Source: Aegilops tauschii subsp. strangulata (taxonomy: Eukaryota > Streptophyta > Magnoliopsida > Poales > Poaceae). From it: DNA of 64,000 nucleotides. Positions 12,001 to 22,857 of the stretch are shown here, in pieces; positions within the stretch are counted from its first letter, which is position 1; each line of letters starts with the position of its first letter. The stretch spans positions 502,332,544 to 502,396,543 of the forward strand of contig NC_053037.3 of assembly GCF_002575655.3 (NCBI RefSeq), given 5' to 3'. Under the pieces are notes generated by a model. It had not been told where the DNA came from, made no database searches, and worked only from the letters and a program-made list of their open reading frames with translations. Position numbers and translations under genes: made by a program.

Positions 12001-15000
12001 AAATTTTTTTTAACTAGTGCGCCTGTCCAAACATACTAATGGCGCATCCAGACAAAGTGCGCCATTACTAGTTGTAACTAGTAATGGCGCACCTGGCCCA
12101 GGGCGCGCCATTAGTATCAAAAAAAGTTTTTTTAACTAGTGCGCCTGTCCAAACATACTAATGGCGCATCCGGACACAGTGCGCCATTACTAGTTGTAAC
12201 TAGTAATGGCACACCTGGCCCTGGGTGCGCCATTAGTATCAAATATTTTTTTTAACTAGTGCGCCTGTCCAAACATACTAATGGCGCACCACCAGAAGGT
12301 GCGCCATTAGTAACCTGGATTACTAATGGCGCATTTAGAGTTGGTGCGCCATTAGTAAGTGGGCAGCAACAAGATATTTTGTGGCTGCCGCCGTACCGCT
12401 CTGCCATGGCCGCCGCCACACTCCGCTCCGCCCTCCTCTCCTCCTGCGCCCTCCGCCGGCTCGCCTCCACCTCCGCGCCGCGCGCCCCCCGCCTCGCCCA
12501 GCCCAAGGTCTCCGGGCGAACTGATATACTAGATCGTCGCGCTTCTCGCACTCGCGCTCACGGTTTCTGATCGGGGTTCTGCAGGTGCAGGGGTTCGCCC
12601 GGGCTCGCCGGTCCTACCCGGCCGCGTTCGCCGCCTCCGCCATGTCGACGTCGTCGGGGGCCAAGGAGGCGCCGGCCAACAACCCGGGCCTGCAGGCCGA
12701 GGTCGACCCCGCCACCAAGGGCTACTTCATGCAGCAGACAGTAAGCCGATCCTTCCCGTTTCCTGCTTCGTTTTAGCTGCCGATTGAGCGGGCATGCGTG
12801 GTATTGGATTCGAGTTTGCGCCTCCGTGGGTTTGATCTGTGGAGTGGAAGGCAGTTTTGTGGCTGGATTTGGCCGAAGCAATCTGTCGAACAGTTGGTGG
12901 TCCGTACGTGCTTGCTGTGGCAGGTTATAGAATTGGGAGAAAACAACACTTACCGAGGACTAAGTGATGGGTGTTGTTAGTTCCATGTGATAATTTCGAG
13001 CAGCGTTGTTGGTTTTGCAGCTGCAGTGTCAACTTAGCATCCCACTCTGTTTGGCCCAGTATTGCCGCTGTGCATATGTTTTATTACTGCACCACGTATG
13101 GTATGGAGTTGTTTCTGTGGAATGCTGGAAACTGTGTGTATGTGTAGGATATGCAATTCATCATAGGCTTTCATGGGGTTACATTTTCGACAGGGCTGCT
13201 TGTTACTAGCAGTATTTCAGGTTGTCCCAGTCGGTTGCTGTTGCCATAATGAATTATTTTCTCTCTTTTTTTTTGTCCCAGCTTGTACACTAAATCCACT
13301 TTACTAAAGATTTTTTTGGCCAATTCTTTAGGCTTCCTTGGTAGTGTAGATTCAAGAAAATTGGCAACGGGGTGCCACCGTATAGAAGAGGTGTAATAAC
13401 GGTGGTGCAGAGTGTGTGTGTGTGTGTGTTCAGCATCGATGTGGCCTTGTGTTGAGTTGTAGGCTATATAAGCCAGTCTGTACCCAGAGAATGGTTAAGC
13501 TGAATAAATTGAGAGAAATCTACCAATTAGCCTCCTACTCTCAGTTATTCCTCTTCTTCTCCAAGCCTTCGTGTTTACTATCTTCATCGCGTCTTGGCAG
13601 ATCGCCAATGGCAACGGGGTGCTAAATGAAGTAAATCCTTATATTAATACAACACTTTTGGTCTGTTAGCTATAGTCAGTTAAAGAACTCCCCAGATTTT
13701 TGGTTCATTGTTTCTCACCCTTTATCAAAATCTGAGACGGTTGGCAAATAATGATTGTCATGTCATCTAATTCCGTATTGAAACAGCATTCTCTGTTTCA
13801 ACTAAATGTTGCGAAACGGGTCTGGGTTGTTGGTACAATCACACTTTTTTCATTAGCTGGCTGAACAATTTGTGACCACAAATTTATCTTTCAGCTTGAG
13901 TTTGCCCTGGAATGTTAAGGGACTCACAAATCTTAGAGTGCCAGTAGTATCAATTGTCATGCACAACAAAACCTTTTTTTTCATAACTCCCCTCAGTAAT
14001 ATTTAATGGTTGGTTATGTGCTTCTTCTAATCTACTTCCACAGTATCAGCAATCTTCGCAATCGTGCAGACAAAAGCAAGCGGTTGCCTCCAATTTACAA
14101 GGTTTCAAAAACTGTATATGCATCCCCTAGCCGTGCAAATTTCCGCCTTGATCAAAGAAAGGTAATTTTTTTCTGGCATCATCTTTTCAGAGAGACTGCC
14201 TTTCAATATAAATAATCTGTCGTAACTCACATCCCTTTAATAGGCTGTAGAGACAGTACCTGCATATCCGAACATTTATTTCTCAGTTGATAACTTCGAT
14301 GATCCTTTTGATGCTGTGGTGAGTTCTAATTTACTTCTCCCAAAAATTACATAACATTGTGTTCTGGCAATACTTTGCAAATATTGTAGATGCCTGCGGT
14401 TTTATCACTGATGTTCCGTGGTTTTCCTTCAGATGGCTTTGACCATATACTTTCTAATGGCATCAACCAGAAGAACTGGAAAAGCTTGAATTCAGTCATC
14501 TCCTGTCTTGTCCATCTCGAGTCCTTGTCAGTGTATCTTGACAAGGAGGAACCAGCTGCAAAAAAATTCGTCGGTGACATGTTCTCCAAACTACCCAACA
14601 CCTTGAAGAGCCTTAGGTTGTATGCATCAGATGGGAAAGGACAAGTATCGCCAGCCTGCATCAAGCATCTTGACAATCTAAGGAAGGTTGATTTTGAGTT
14701 GACTGCATCAACGCAAGAGGACATAGACAACCTTGTGGGTTTGCCATGCCAAGATACAATACATTGTCATTGTGTCAAGCCGATTCAGGAGAGACATGTC
14801 ATAAAGGATAGTCAAGCCTGCAGCTCTAGTAGTGCACATGTACATTAAGTGAACAAGTGACTTGCAGTTTTAATCCTGTGTAGTGGCTTGATATTTTGAT
14901 CAAGAAAGAAAGATGTTTGGTGCTGACCTTGTTATTCCTACAGCGGAGTACATTTCTTACAAATTGATTATTACAAGGTCAGTTCAATGTACGCTGGTTA

Positions 15001-17386
15001 GATGATTCCTCGCCCTTTCCTGTGTACGTCTAGCTGTTTACGAGGTGTGTGGGCCATACTCGTCCCGTTGACCTCATCGCACCTGTTCTTGTGCGTGCGT
15101 TGGTGTAGGTGGTGCATCCTGTTACTAATGGCGCATCACTAAACAGTGCGCCATTAGTATGCCGAAGTTACTAATGGCGCATCCTGCTGATGTGCGCCAT
15201 TAGTATGCCAAAGCACCTGGGTATACATGGCCCCCTGGGAGGCATACTAATGGCGCACTGTTGTATATACTAATGGCGCATCTGGGGTGCGCCATTAGGT
15301 ATACCAGATACTAATGGCGCACCAGTGGTGCGCCATTAGTAAAATATACTAATGGCGTGCTACTAATGGCGCACCACTAATGCGTCATTAATGGCCAAAT
15401 TAGGTGCGCCATTAGTAGGCCTTTTCCTAGTAGTGATGTTATCATCCCGGTCGGGGAACTAAGCAGATGCAATTTACCCTAATTAGAAGCATTACATGCT
15501 AGACACGGTATGCAACATGCAACCACATATCACACTGCGAAGTTAGAGCAAGCACCTGTGATGGTGGTGTAGGGGAAGTGCGGTCTTCAGGTACAGAGCT
15601 ACGTTCAATATCTTCATTTAGGCTTGTTGTTTCTTGAGAATCATGTGGAGACGATGAAATTGCATTCTTTATAAGAGTATTGTGTCTCATATTAACCCAC
15701 GCGCGTGACTGTCTCATCATAAGCGATAGACGCAAGATACACAAGAACAATAGTTTGATGTAAGAACATGGTGTGATAGGCAGATGTAGTATGTACCAAA
15801 AACAGGAAGGCCTGTCATATTCACATGTATAATGTGTAAGCTAAGGAGATGCAATTTAATAAATTAGGAGCATTGATGAGGGATACACAAGAAAAGTAGT
15901 TTGATGTAAGAACATGGTTAATAGAAAGACGTAGTATGTAGCAAAAACAGGAAGGCATGTCATATTCACAGGTATAGTGTGTTAGCTAAGCAGATGCAAT
16001 TTACCCAAATTAGAAGCATTACAAGGTAGACACCATATGCAACATGCAACCACATATCACACTGCCAAGTAAGAGCAAGCACCTGCGATGGTGGTGTGGG
16101 GGAATTGCGGTGATAACCTAGAGAGCTACATTGACTATCTTCATTTAGCCTTGCTGTTTCTTGGGAATCATGTGGGGACGATGACACTGCACTCTTTAAA
16201 CGAGTAGGGTGTCTCATAGTAACCCACTCGGGCGACTATCTCATCATAAGTGATTGACGAGGGATACAAAAGAGCATTAGTTTGATGTACGAACATGGTT
16301 AATAGACATATGTAGTATGTATCAAAAACAGGAAGGCATGTCATTATCAAAGGTATAATGTGTAAAGTAAGCAGATGCAATTTAACCAAATTGGAAGCAA
16401 TACAAGCTAGACACCATATGCAACATGCAACCACATTTGACAGCGCGAAGTTGAAGAAAGCACGTGGGATGGTTGTGTGTGGCAATTGAGATCATCAACT
16501 GCAGAGCTACGTTTACTGTCTCCAACTGCTGACATTGCACCCATTAGAGCGCTGAAACGCTTAGTGCTTATCTTCGAATTACACTTGAGAGACTTCTGTC
16601 TTTTCTTTTCTGCATTCATCAACACTGCGTCAGAGTCTGAAATACCCATGCATAAAAAAACAATAGTGTGAGTATGGGTGAAGTGTGTGCACAATTAGTA
16701 CAGTGTAAAGGTAGCACATAGCAGGTCGGTGAGAAATAAATGATGGGAGACATATGATAGCTCTACAACATGCATGGCACACTAAATTACTACAAGATTC
16801 TATGAAAAAAGTAGTCGACTGAAAGCAAATAGGTCAGTCCATTTTTTCTGCACCGTTCGATGTACAAAGAACGGGCAGACCGCCTTCATCAACCTCCAGC
16901 CAGTCAGTGTTGACGATCTTCCTCGAAACCCCAGCGACCACCGGCCCAGTATTCCTCCCCTGCCTGCACCCTCCCCTCGACCTCACCGCACCGCCGTGCT
17001 TGGCACCGCCCCCCCGGCCATCCATTCAAGCCCCGCCGACCTCCAGATCGGGCGCAAGCAGCTCCTGCGCCCGACACCCCTATGATAGACACCGATGCGC
17101 CCCTTCTCCGGGGAACAGGCGGACTAGGTGCTCCGCGCGCCTAAGTGGACTAGGAAACCTTGTGCATTTAGTATCACGAAGAAGATGCAGTAAGAAGCGC
17201 TCAACTAGTTTCTTTCGTGGGATGAATACGGTGTGAGCGGAGACGTAAGATTTGCATGAATAAGGGAAGAGGAGTACCTCTTTCTGCTGGCAGTGTTGTG
17301 TCCTCCTTCTGTTTTTCCGACGATCTTCTTGTTGTTCGCCGGAAACCAGAAGTTGTGGAAGACGGTGCAGCCTTGGATGAACCCAT
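6073..17386 (-). CDS. CACTA accessory transposase (plant transposase Ptta/En/Spm type), multi-exon
   Basis: This is the presumed DNA-binding accessory protein of the CACTA element. The 3' exons are clear: 8314-7999, 7902-7651, 7557-7345 (71 codons), 7266-7174 (31 codons), 7102-6992 (37 codons) and 6468-6073 (131 codons plus stop). They encode KRKQTSG, GRMEIHFEAGLKRPCDATES, WTALVKHRSNPKYQ, TTGSRRYIAH and IFKDCHTSKMKGM, the hallmark of plant transposase family 24. The last exon encodes a probable coiled coil (VQSLIDVVLETRIVVEKCRQ). Upstream, a first exon at 17386-17278 (MGSSKAAPSSTTSG) joins in frame to 16636-16464 and then to an array of duplicated exons ending SPTPPSQ. The join between 7651 and 7557 does not keep frame with the strongest donor; a weaker GT six bases further on does. 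One array exon (about 9900-9740) contains TAG. The gene may therefore be defective, or that exon may be skipped. The ATG at 8314 is an alternative start. Confidence 0.7.
11884..12358. repeat. 5' subterminal array of ATGGCGCACC motifs
   Basis: Many copies of 'actaatggcgcacc' alternate with the complementary 'ggtgcgccattagt', so successive units form palindromes. A longer period of roughly 115-120 bp that includes 'aactagtgcgcctgtccaaa' occurs three times (near 12012, 12136 and 12256). These are typical CACTA subterminal binding arrays. Confidence 0.85.
12406..12740 (+). pseudogene. Captured glyoxalase I (lactoylglutathione lyase) exons 1-2
   Basis: Exon 1 (12406-12507, 34 codons) encodes MAAATLRSALLSSCALRR, an Arg/Ser/Ala-rich organelle-targeting-like leader, and ends AAG|GTCTCC. 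Exon 2 (12585-12740, 52 codons, acceptor TGCAG) encodes SSGAKEAPANNPGLQAEVDP and ends GYFMQQT|GTAAGC. From family knowledge, NNPGLQ..VDPATKGYF.QQT is the start of the plant Ni-dependent glyoxalase I that detoxifies methylglyoxal with glutathione. The catalytic domain and its metal ligands lie downstream of this point and are absent. The two exons are open and in frame, so capture looks recent. A product from this fragment alone could not be an active enzyme. Confidence 0.8.
12741..14043 (+). other. Intronic/intergenic DNA inside captured-gene CACTA
   Basis: The sequence continues from the donor at 12740 and looks like the first large intron of the captured glyoxalase gene followed by other non-coding DNA. 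It includes a (GT) microsatellite at about 13412-13430. No coding exon is recognised. Confidence 0.5.
14044..14318 (+). pseudogene. Captured two-exon fragment of an unrecognised host gene
   Basis: Exon 14044-14161 (acceptor CCACAG, donor AAAG|GTAATT) encodes KSKRLPPIYKVSK and ASPSRANFRLDQRK. Exon 14244-14318 (acceptor AATAG, donor GTG|GTGAGT) encodes AVETVPAYPNIYFSVDNFDD. The join is phase 0 and the codons read smoothly, so this is real spliced coding sequence. I cannot name the family with confidence. From exon 14044 the required phase does not match the glyoxalase exon upstream: direct splicing would run into a TAG. The fragments therefore come from different genes. Confidence 0.65.
14390..14848 (+). 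pseudogene. Captured leucine-rich-repeat exon, NLR-like
   Basis: This 152-codon open exon begins after an acceptor TTGTAG and reads in phase 0 from the preceding captured exon. It contains LRR-like spacing: HLESLSVYLD, FSKLPNTLKSLRLYASDGKG and IKHLDNLRKVDFELTASTQ. This resembles the C-terminal LRR region of grass NB-LRR resistance proteins, but no NB-ARC domain is present and the match is by eye. It ends at a TAA at 14846-14848, followed by AT-rich sequence that may serve as a 3' end for a chimeric transcript. Confidence 0.55.
15121..15417. repeat. 3' subterminal array of ATGGCGCACC motifs
   Basis: At least ten copies of 'taatggcgca' and its complement lie in alternating orientation just inside the right terminus of the second CACTA. 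They match the array at the other end. Confidence 0.85.
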
Positions 17387-18300
17387 GGCCAAGTTGTTGA
17401 GTGTGGTGCGGTGGCCGTCTGTCGGCGTCGGGGAAGCAGATCTGAGGCGGCGAACGACGACATAGTGGGAACAGCTCCGGTGTGGTGGACGGTTGCAACA
17501 GTGGAGCCGCAGCAGTGAGGCGCAGGATGGCGTGGTCGGAGTAGTTCTAGTAGGGCGCACGTCGGCGTTGGCATCGTGGAGGCAACTCCGCCTCGGCTTC
17601 AGCTGCTAAGTCCTTGAGGGCGTTGCGGTTGCGGTTGCGTTGGACGACGACATCGGGGTACCGGCTCCGGCGTGATGGAGGAGGGCGGTGGTGGATTGGC
17701 CGCTATGGGGTGGAGGACGGAGGAGGCTGGGGTTTCTCGTCCGGTGGAGAGGGCGTTTTCGCGCCCACGGAGTATGAATGGGGAAACGGAGGGAGGCAGG
17801 GAACTAAGGGGGAACAATGTTTCAGTTTGAGACGCGCTTGTTTGAAATTTGGGGAAAGTTACAAACTTTGCCCCCATCTAAAATTTCGGACATATTGCGG
17901 GTTGGGGGTAGGACAGTCATGTCAGGTGTCCCAAATGTGGGCAGGATAGATTTCGGCCGAGCGCATGGGTAGGCGCCCACGGCGTATGAATGCTTCTTGG
18001 AGGCGGTTGAGACTGGCGTCTTGGTGAAGTTACAAACCTACCCCGGTTTAGACCTTTGGACATCGGGCCAATAGGCTACACGGGCCAGAGTCAGTACAGT
18101 AATTTCCTACCACCAAAACATTAGTCTCGCGCGGTTTCGGGTGACCAGAGGCCTATTTGGCGCTTCGTTCAATATTTGGGAGCAGAAGCATTAACGTTTT
18201 CGGTTCTCTTGAATTGAACTTTCAGGATTTGTCAAACTTCACAAATCTTTATTCTTGAAAATGCTAAAGCTACGATTATTTTGGAATGGAGGGGGTACAT
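17387..18300. other. 5' region of CACTA transposase gene, GC-rich, no further gene seen
   Basis: The sequence upstream (higher coordinates) of the first transposase exon is GC-rich to about 17760. It then contains a degenerate direct duplication: 'cgcccacggagtatgaatg' at about 17760 and 'cgcccacggcgtatgaatg' at about 17973, each followed by 'gttacaaac' and 'ggacat'. It probably contains the promoter. I looked for a CACTA right terminus here and found none. Confidence 0.4.
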
Positions 18301-19127
18301 TTGAATATACATTGTACACGAGTATATATTAAAAAAATATGCAACTTACCTTAGTTCATGCATGGTTCCAGATATAATCTCCTTGGTTGCAAGAAAAAGT
18401 TAGATATGCGTATGAATATATATAGCATGTTCAAACTCACAACAAAGATTGATGCCCCCTTTCACATCTGATTTACAAATGCCATTATCTCGGGTTCAAA
18501 TAGATGAATGCACTTCCTATGAATTCGAATCTTTGAAACCCCCTTTATGTTGAATTTGACATGTATTCTATTTGGTAGCTAGCAATTTGGAATGTATCCA
18601 CGCGAGTGACAAATGTATAAAGTGCTTCACACTACCAACATGGAGTGCACTAATTAATGTTTATATATGAATTACAAAAGCATCCATTTCCTGTATTTCA
18701 AACCGCTCTCACTCTATGGATCGATAATATGAAATAAACACATGCAGAAGCTATAATTCAATAGAGTATGGGTGTCTGATAGACCGATTTTCGTCCATAC
18801 GCAATTTGCAAAATTCATGATCTCATCCAAAAATAATAATGCCATTTATATTTTAATTTAATGCGTAGAACCGCCTTTTACACGTAGATGCACTATGCCT
18901 CGCCCCGTTCTCACAAACGCGTTATATCTCTCTCTATCTAACAGATAAGTGCACACACTTTATATGCATCGGCATTTCTCTTTCACACATGCTCACAATC
19001 TCTCTCAGGGTGTCGGGGTGTCTCACGCACATGCTCTCTCTGTTTCTCTCTCTCTCTTTCTGTCTACTATTTACCACTCTTTTCACTAATCTCAGTTGGA
19101 AAACACTATTTCTCTCACATGCATATA
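18301..19127. other. AT-rich non-coding DNA with TC-rich run
   Basis: No coding potential is visible. A (TC)n-like stretch occupies about 19005-19065, and 'ggaatggagggggtaca' near 18280 resembles the border of a decayed Stowaway MITE. Confidence 0.4.
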
Positions 19128-19610
19128 CTAGTAAGGTACACGTGCATTGCACACATGAGATTTGGCAACCAAATTATGAATAAATACCACATTATAGCAT
19201 GTATATAACCTTTGAGTCACATATGCATGATGTTCATGTTCGTTTAATTCTTATAGTTCATCTCATTCAAAAACAATTAATTTTTATAAAGAAGCTAATC
19301 TATTTTAAGATTCATGGAATTGTGCATTGTAAAGCATAAAAAACAAATAATGGCAATTCGTGAAGAATTTTTTTTGGCAATTATGATATGGAAGATTCTA
19401 GAACAAAGGAGAAGTGCTTGTGTTTTGAGATTTGTGCATTATGCTTAAGTTCAACCATGGAGTCTTCTAGATTGTACATGTGGCAAAATCTGGTGGAATG
19501 TAGATGATATCCAACGGCCAGTAGTGCTCGGATTTGCCATCTCTGCACCGTCGGATTGGCATCCAATGACCATCTTTCAAAGTTATTCGCACACTATATA
19601 GGGGTATAGA
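19128..19610 (-). mobile_element. Non-autonomous Helitron (483 bp)
   Basis: On the minus strand it starts TCTATACCCCTATATAG (from 19610) and ends in a GTGCaatGCAC hairpin followed by CTAG (at 19128). It lies between an A (19127) and a T (19611), the classic A^T Helitron site with no target duplication. It encodes no protein. A direct-orientation relative lies at 31653-32116. Calling it a Helitron rests on terminus structure alone. Confidence 0.65.
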
Positions 19611-19740
19611 TATAGACATGCACGGTCTCTACTAGCCCTCTATATGCACATATATGTGCCTAGGTGTCTCCCGCACGCACATTATCTTTAGGCCTCTCTC
19701 GCACACATTGCCCCCCCGACACACCTCTCTCTTAGTAGTT

Positions 19741-20160
19741 GGCAGATATGATTTCATCATATCATTCGGTAGGATATCCCTGGCTGTTAGGCTGGATGGT
19801 AATACGAGGCAAAGTTTTACCCTAGTTCGGATCGGACCCTTGCAGTTGAAGAAAGAGCCTACTCCTGGTACTGTATATTAGTGATAGGGGTGTGTACAAA
19901 GTACACGTGAATACCAGGAATTGTGCGTGTGTGTATACTATCGAAGAACTAGCCCCCAAGCTTGTATAACATACTAAGGGCCTAGGGTTACAAATCATAT
20001 ATAGTCGGCTTATCACCGGTGGGGATAGAGTCCTCCGCGACTCTGGTAGCTTCGTGTTGTACGCCGAGTCCTCCACATGGGTCTTCGTATAACACGTCTC
20101 GGTCCAACCTATATGTGGTGCAGGATGGAACCGACCCATGAGTCTTCATGTTGACCCACC
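19741..20160. other. Possible LTR-retroelement fragment
   Basis: This stretch, containing 'ggcaaagttttaccc' and ending near 'cttcatgttgacccaccaca', reads like part of a Triticeae Gypsy LTR. I see no clear termini, PBS or coding domain, so the call is tentative. Confidence 0.25.
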
Positions 20161-20879
20161 ACAACTAGAAATGATGTGCCCACCACACCACACACGCAAT
20201 CGGCCACTAAGAAAATAAGCATATACAATAGTACAACGGTATCTAGCTCACGATACGTCTCCATATTTTGTTGATGACACTAACGGACTTTGCATTTGAT
20301 GCGTGCTCCGTATTTTGTTGACGACACTTACGGTCATTGTATTTGAAGCGAAAGCACGATATGGTCACTGGACTACAGAATAAGCTCATCACGGTCACCA
20401 CATACATTTTGTTGACGACACTTACGGTCATTGTAATTTGTTGATAACACGATCAATTGACCAGTCAAACGGTCCACATTCAGCAGCGCACATTACCATA
20501 GGGCCCACCCGTCAGCGCGTATATGAAGGACACAAATGGTAATAAATTAGTGGTTGGTGGGTATTCGAAGTCGTGAGACCTCTGGTTGGCAGTCACCCGC
20601 GGTTGGGGGGCGTTCATGGGCGGTGGGGTGGGGATCCCTAGAGAAAAAGCTCGGCGGGGGGGGGGGGCTAGAGGGATGGCCGGTGCGGCGGCGGACCGGC
20701 GGTGGGGAGTGGTTTCGGGGAGGGCTGGCCGGCCGCGGGCGGCGGGGGCTGGCGGTTCGGCCGCTGGTGACTGGCGGCTCAGGGGGGCGAAGTTTGATGA
20801 TAAACTGGAGGCCCTTGATTTTGTATCCAACGGCTGAAAAATCTAATGACCAGAGATGAAAAAGTCAGTCGACTGGCGT
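20161..20879. other. Non-coding DNA with triple direct repeat and G-rich tract
   Basis: 'ttttgttgacgacacttacg' or a close variant occurs three times (about 20266, 20314 and 20407). From 20540 to 20780 the plus strand is very G-rich, with a run of about 14 G near 20655. No gene is seen. Confidence 0.5.
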
Positions 20880-21110
20880 GTAGCCTCACCCCGCATGTAC
20901 ACATGCACGCACGCATGTAGGTGTGCAACACTGACACGTACACACGCACGCATGCTGGCGTGCAACACTGACACGTACACATGCACTCACGAACACATGC
21001 ACGTACGCACCCATGCATGCAACACTGAAACGTACCCTTGCACGCACGCAACACTCGCACGCCTGCATGCACACAGCACACGACGCAAGATACACGCTCA
21101 ACCTATACGT
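20880..21110. repeat. Degenerate CA/CG-rich minisatellite
   Basis: Irregular repeats are built from 'gtgcaacactgacacgtaca', 'acgcacgcatg' and 'cacatgcacg'. Open frames on both strands with Cys/Thr/His-rich translations are by-products of this repeat. Confidence 0.7.
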
Positions 21111-21702
21111 GCATGCACCCTTTGTCAAGGACATGGATTGTTACGGGTATTAATCAATCTTATCTGTGATAAGCAGAACATTGATGTTTGCAGCGGTCTT
21201 TACGAATCACAACGTATCGAACGGGCTATCAACATAGTAGGCTTATCTACATGAAAAAGATGACGTCACACTCAATGAACAATCATCGGTTTATGAAATG
21301 CCCGCTTCTGACCGCACTGGCCCACCAAAGGTTCCTCTGCTGTGCGCTGCCCGCGTTGGGTCACTGACATGCAGGCCATGCACCCAAAGAGCCCACACGT
21401 CAATGGAAGAACATTGCGGTGCCCTAGGTTAGAGTCGAGGGCGCCACTCGCGGCACGCCCGGCTGAACATGCCTCCGTGCCGCATTCAAACGCCTCCATG
21501 AAACCCGTCCGTGTGGAAGCCGAGAAACCCACTCTGGACACACGTCCGTTCATGACCGGGCCGGCGTTAAACGCAACACCGGCCGAGCTCCTCCCGTCCG
21601 CCGTCTATTTAATCTCCTATTTAAACGAGGCCAAACGCTGGCCGAGAATCGCACACCTCTGCCGCTCCCCTATCTCCTCCACCATTTTGTCCACTCTTAC
21701 AA

Positions 21703-22055
21703 TGGCTTACAAAGAGTAGTTATTCCGCATCCAAGCCGACTGGGTAGCCCGCCGGATACGAGCTATGCAGCTCGCTGATCCACCTCCCTCCCCTCGCCCG
21801 AAGGAGCCAGTTGCCGCCCCAAGCCGGCGCACGGTTCAGCAACTCGCCGCTCCAGGCCAGCTCGACGAGGAGTGGCGCACGGGCGTCGTTGCTGCCGTCC
21901 ACGCCGCCGCCTCATACCGCGTCTCCCGTTTCTATGGCCGAGACTCCCATGCCGGCGGCCGCGCCATGCAAGCAGCGACAGAAGCCGGGTGCACGGAGAG
22001 CGACGAGTCGGTGGCCAGCGCCTCCGCGTCCGCCGCCATCATCGAGGAGAAGTAG
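21703..22055 (+). pseudogene. Single-exon hypothetical gene with stop at codon 6
   Basis: An ATG at 21703 follows a TATA-like 'ctatttaatctcctattt' near 21604 and a CT-rich leader. The frame reads MAYKE, then TAG (21718-21720), then continues open as LFRIQADWVARRIRAMQLAD and on to EEK and a stop at 22053-22055. This is 118 codons in total, Ala/Pro/Ser rich. The open frame after the stop, together with a promoter-like upstream region, suggests a gene inactivated by one nonsense change. I do not recognise the protein. Confidence 0.45.
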
Positions 22056-22627
22056 AACACGGGAGGCCGCCGCCGCTTGGGTCCCATGAAGGCCACCGCG
22101 GAGGCGACGCCGGTGTACACAGCATGTGTCTTGCCGGATCCTTTTGTTGCGAGGACCTTCGTCGACCCCGCATGGGCTCCATGGAAGAGGGGAATGTTAG
22201 GATGAACTCGAGCCAGTGCCGGCCATGGCGAAGTAGTGGCCGGTGATGAACTTGAACCGGTGCCGGCCACCATCATCTTCGGCTCCAGCCAATGATATCA
22301 GCCGGGCAGTCGGGAAGCGAGCCGTCCTTTGCGCTGAAGCATATACCTTCGGGGCTCCCGGCAGTCCGGTGATCGTGCTGTCGGACATGAGGAACACAAA
22401 TCGATCGGCGGGCGACCATTTAGGCCAGGTATTATATACCTATGCTGTCCAGAACTAGCACCGCGTAGTTCATTTGAATGTAATGAAATCTGTCAGGTTT
22501 GTATGAAAATCCGGTATTTTATATGATTTTCGTCGTTGTTTATATGAAATATCGGTTTGTCTACGTGTTTGCGTGAATTTCGTCCCGTTGGTTGAGTTGC
22601 TGTCATAATGTGTGCGGCTACGGTTGG
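22056..22627. other. 3' flank of broken hypothetical gene
   Basis: GC-rich at first, then AT-rich toward 22600. It was contiguous with 26377 onward before the copia element inserted. No separate gene is recognised. Confidence 0.4.
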
Positions 22628-22857
22628 TGTTGGGGAACGTAGTAATTTCAAAAATTTACCTACGCACACGCAATATCATGGTGATGCATAGCAACGAGAG
22701 GGGAGAATGTTGTCCACGTACCCTCGTAGACCGACAGCGGAAGCGTTATCACAACGCGGTTGATGTAGTCGTACGTCTTCACGATCCGACCGATCAAGTA
22801 CCGAACGCACGGCACCTCTGAGTTCAGCACACGTTCAGCTCGATGACGTCCCTCGAA
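22628..22857 (-). repeat. Truncated 3' LTR end of copia element
   Basis: This is nearly identical to 24638-24872 of the full LTR. It breaks off after 'gacgtccctcgaact' and joins gag sequence, marking the deletion junction. Confidence 0.9.

Larger units (their letters stand above)
11844..15435 (+). mobile_element. Second CACTA element carrying host gene fragments
   Basis: It begins CACTACTAG at 11844 and ends CTAGTAGTG at 15435, a perfect 9-bp terminal inverted repeat, total 3592 bp. Both ends carry arrays of TACTAATGGCGCACC and its complement. The middle contains three spliced host-type coding fragments and no transposase, so it is non-autonomous. The flanking triplets TCA and ATG do not match, so the usual 3-bp target duplication is not visible. 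It sits in an intron of the transposase gene, between duplicated exons at 11385 and 15708. Confidence 0.85.
8350..16640 (-). repeat. Tandem array of duplicated transposase exons and introns
   Basis: Homologous exons lie at 16235-16083 and 15708-15556 (51 codons each), 11385-11236 (50), 10625-10467 (53), about 9900-9740, 9601-9554 (16) and about 9048-8886. The first four and the 16-codon exon are phase 0 at both ends, so each can be added or skipped without breaking frame. Most end SPTPPSQ, one SPTPPSK and one RTPPSE, with the donor at CAG|GTGCTTGC or a variant. The intervening introns are also repeats of each other, for example 'gatgcatgatac...gacgaacactact' and 'caacatgcaaccacatat'. The exon near 9900 has an in-frame TAG and the one near 9048 has lost frame at its acceptor. 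Confidence 0.8.
4353..17386 (-). mobile_element. CACTA (En/Spm) DNA transposon, one terminus visible
   Basis: The left terminus reads CACTATAAAAAAACACTTCC from 4353. It is followed by subterminal inverted motifs (for example 'acttccgtgatga' and 'tcatcacggaagt') and by a 44-bp GGCC-rich tandem array. The element carries a minus-strand accessory transposase gene whose 3' end faces this terminus. I cannot find the partner terminus (a plus-strand ...TAGTG with the same TIR) or a TNP2-type catalytic transposase. The element is therefore probably truncated or internally deleted, and the right coordinate is simply the start codon of its gene. A second CACTA is nested at 11844-15435. Confidence 0.75.

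Noticed and set aside
11841..15438. 3-bp target duplication of the second CACTA
   Set aside because: The flanks read TCA and ATG; they do not match, so no duplication is claimed.
17387..18300. Right terminus of the first CACTA element
   Set aside because: I looked for TAGTG preceded by the complement of the left TIR and did not find it; the end was left open.
20880..21254. Cys/Thr-rich open frames near 20856-21254
   Set aside because: They are translations of a CA/CG-rich minisatellite.
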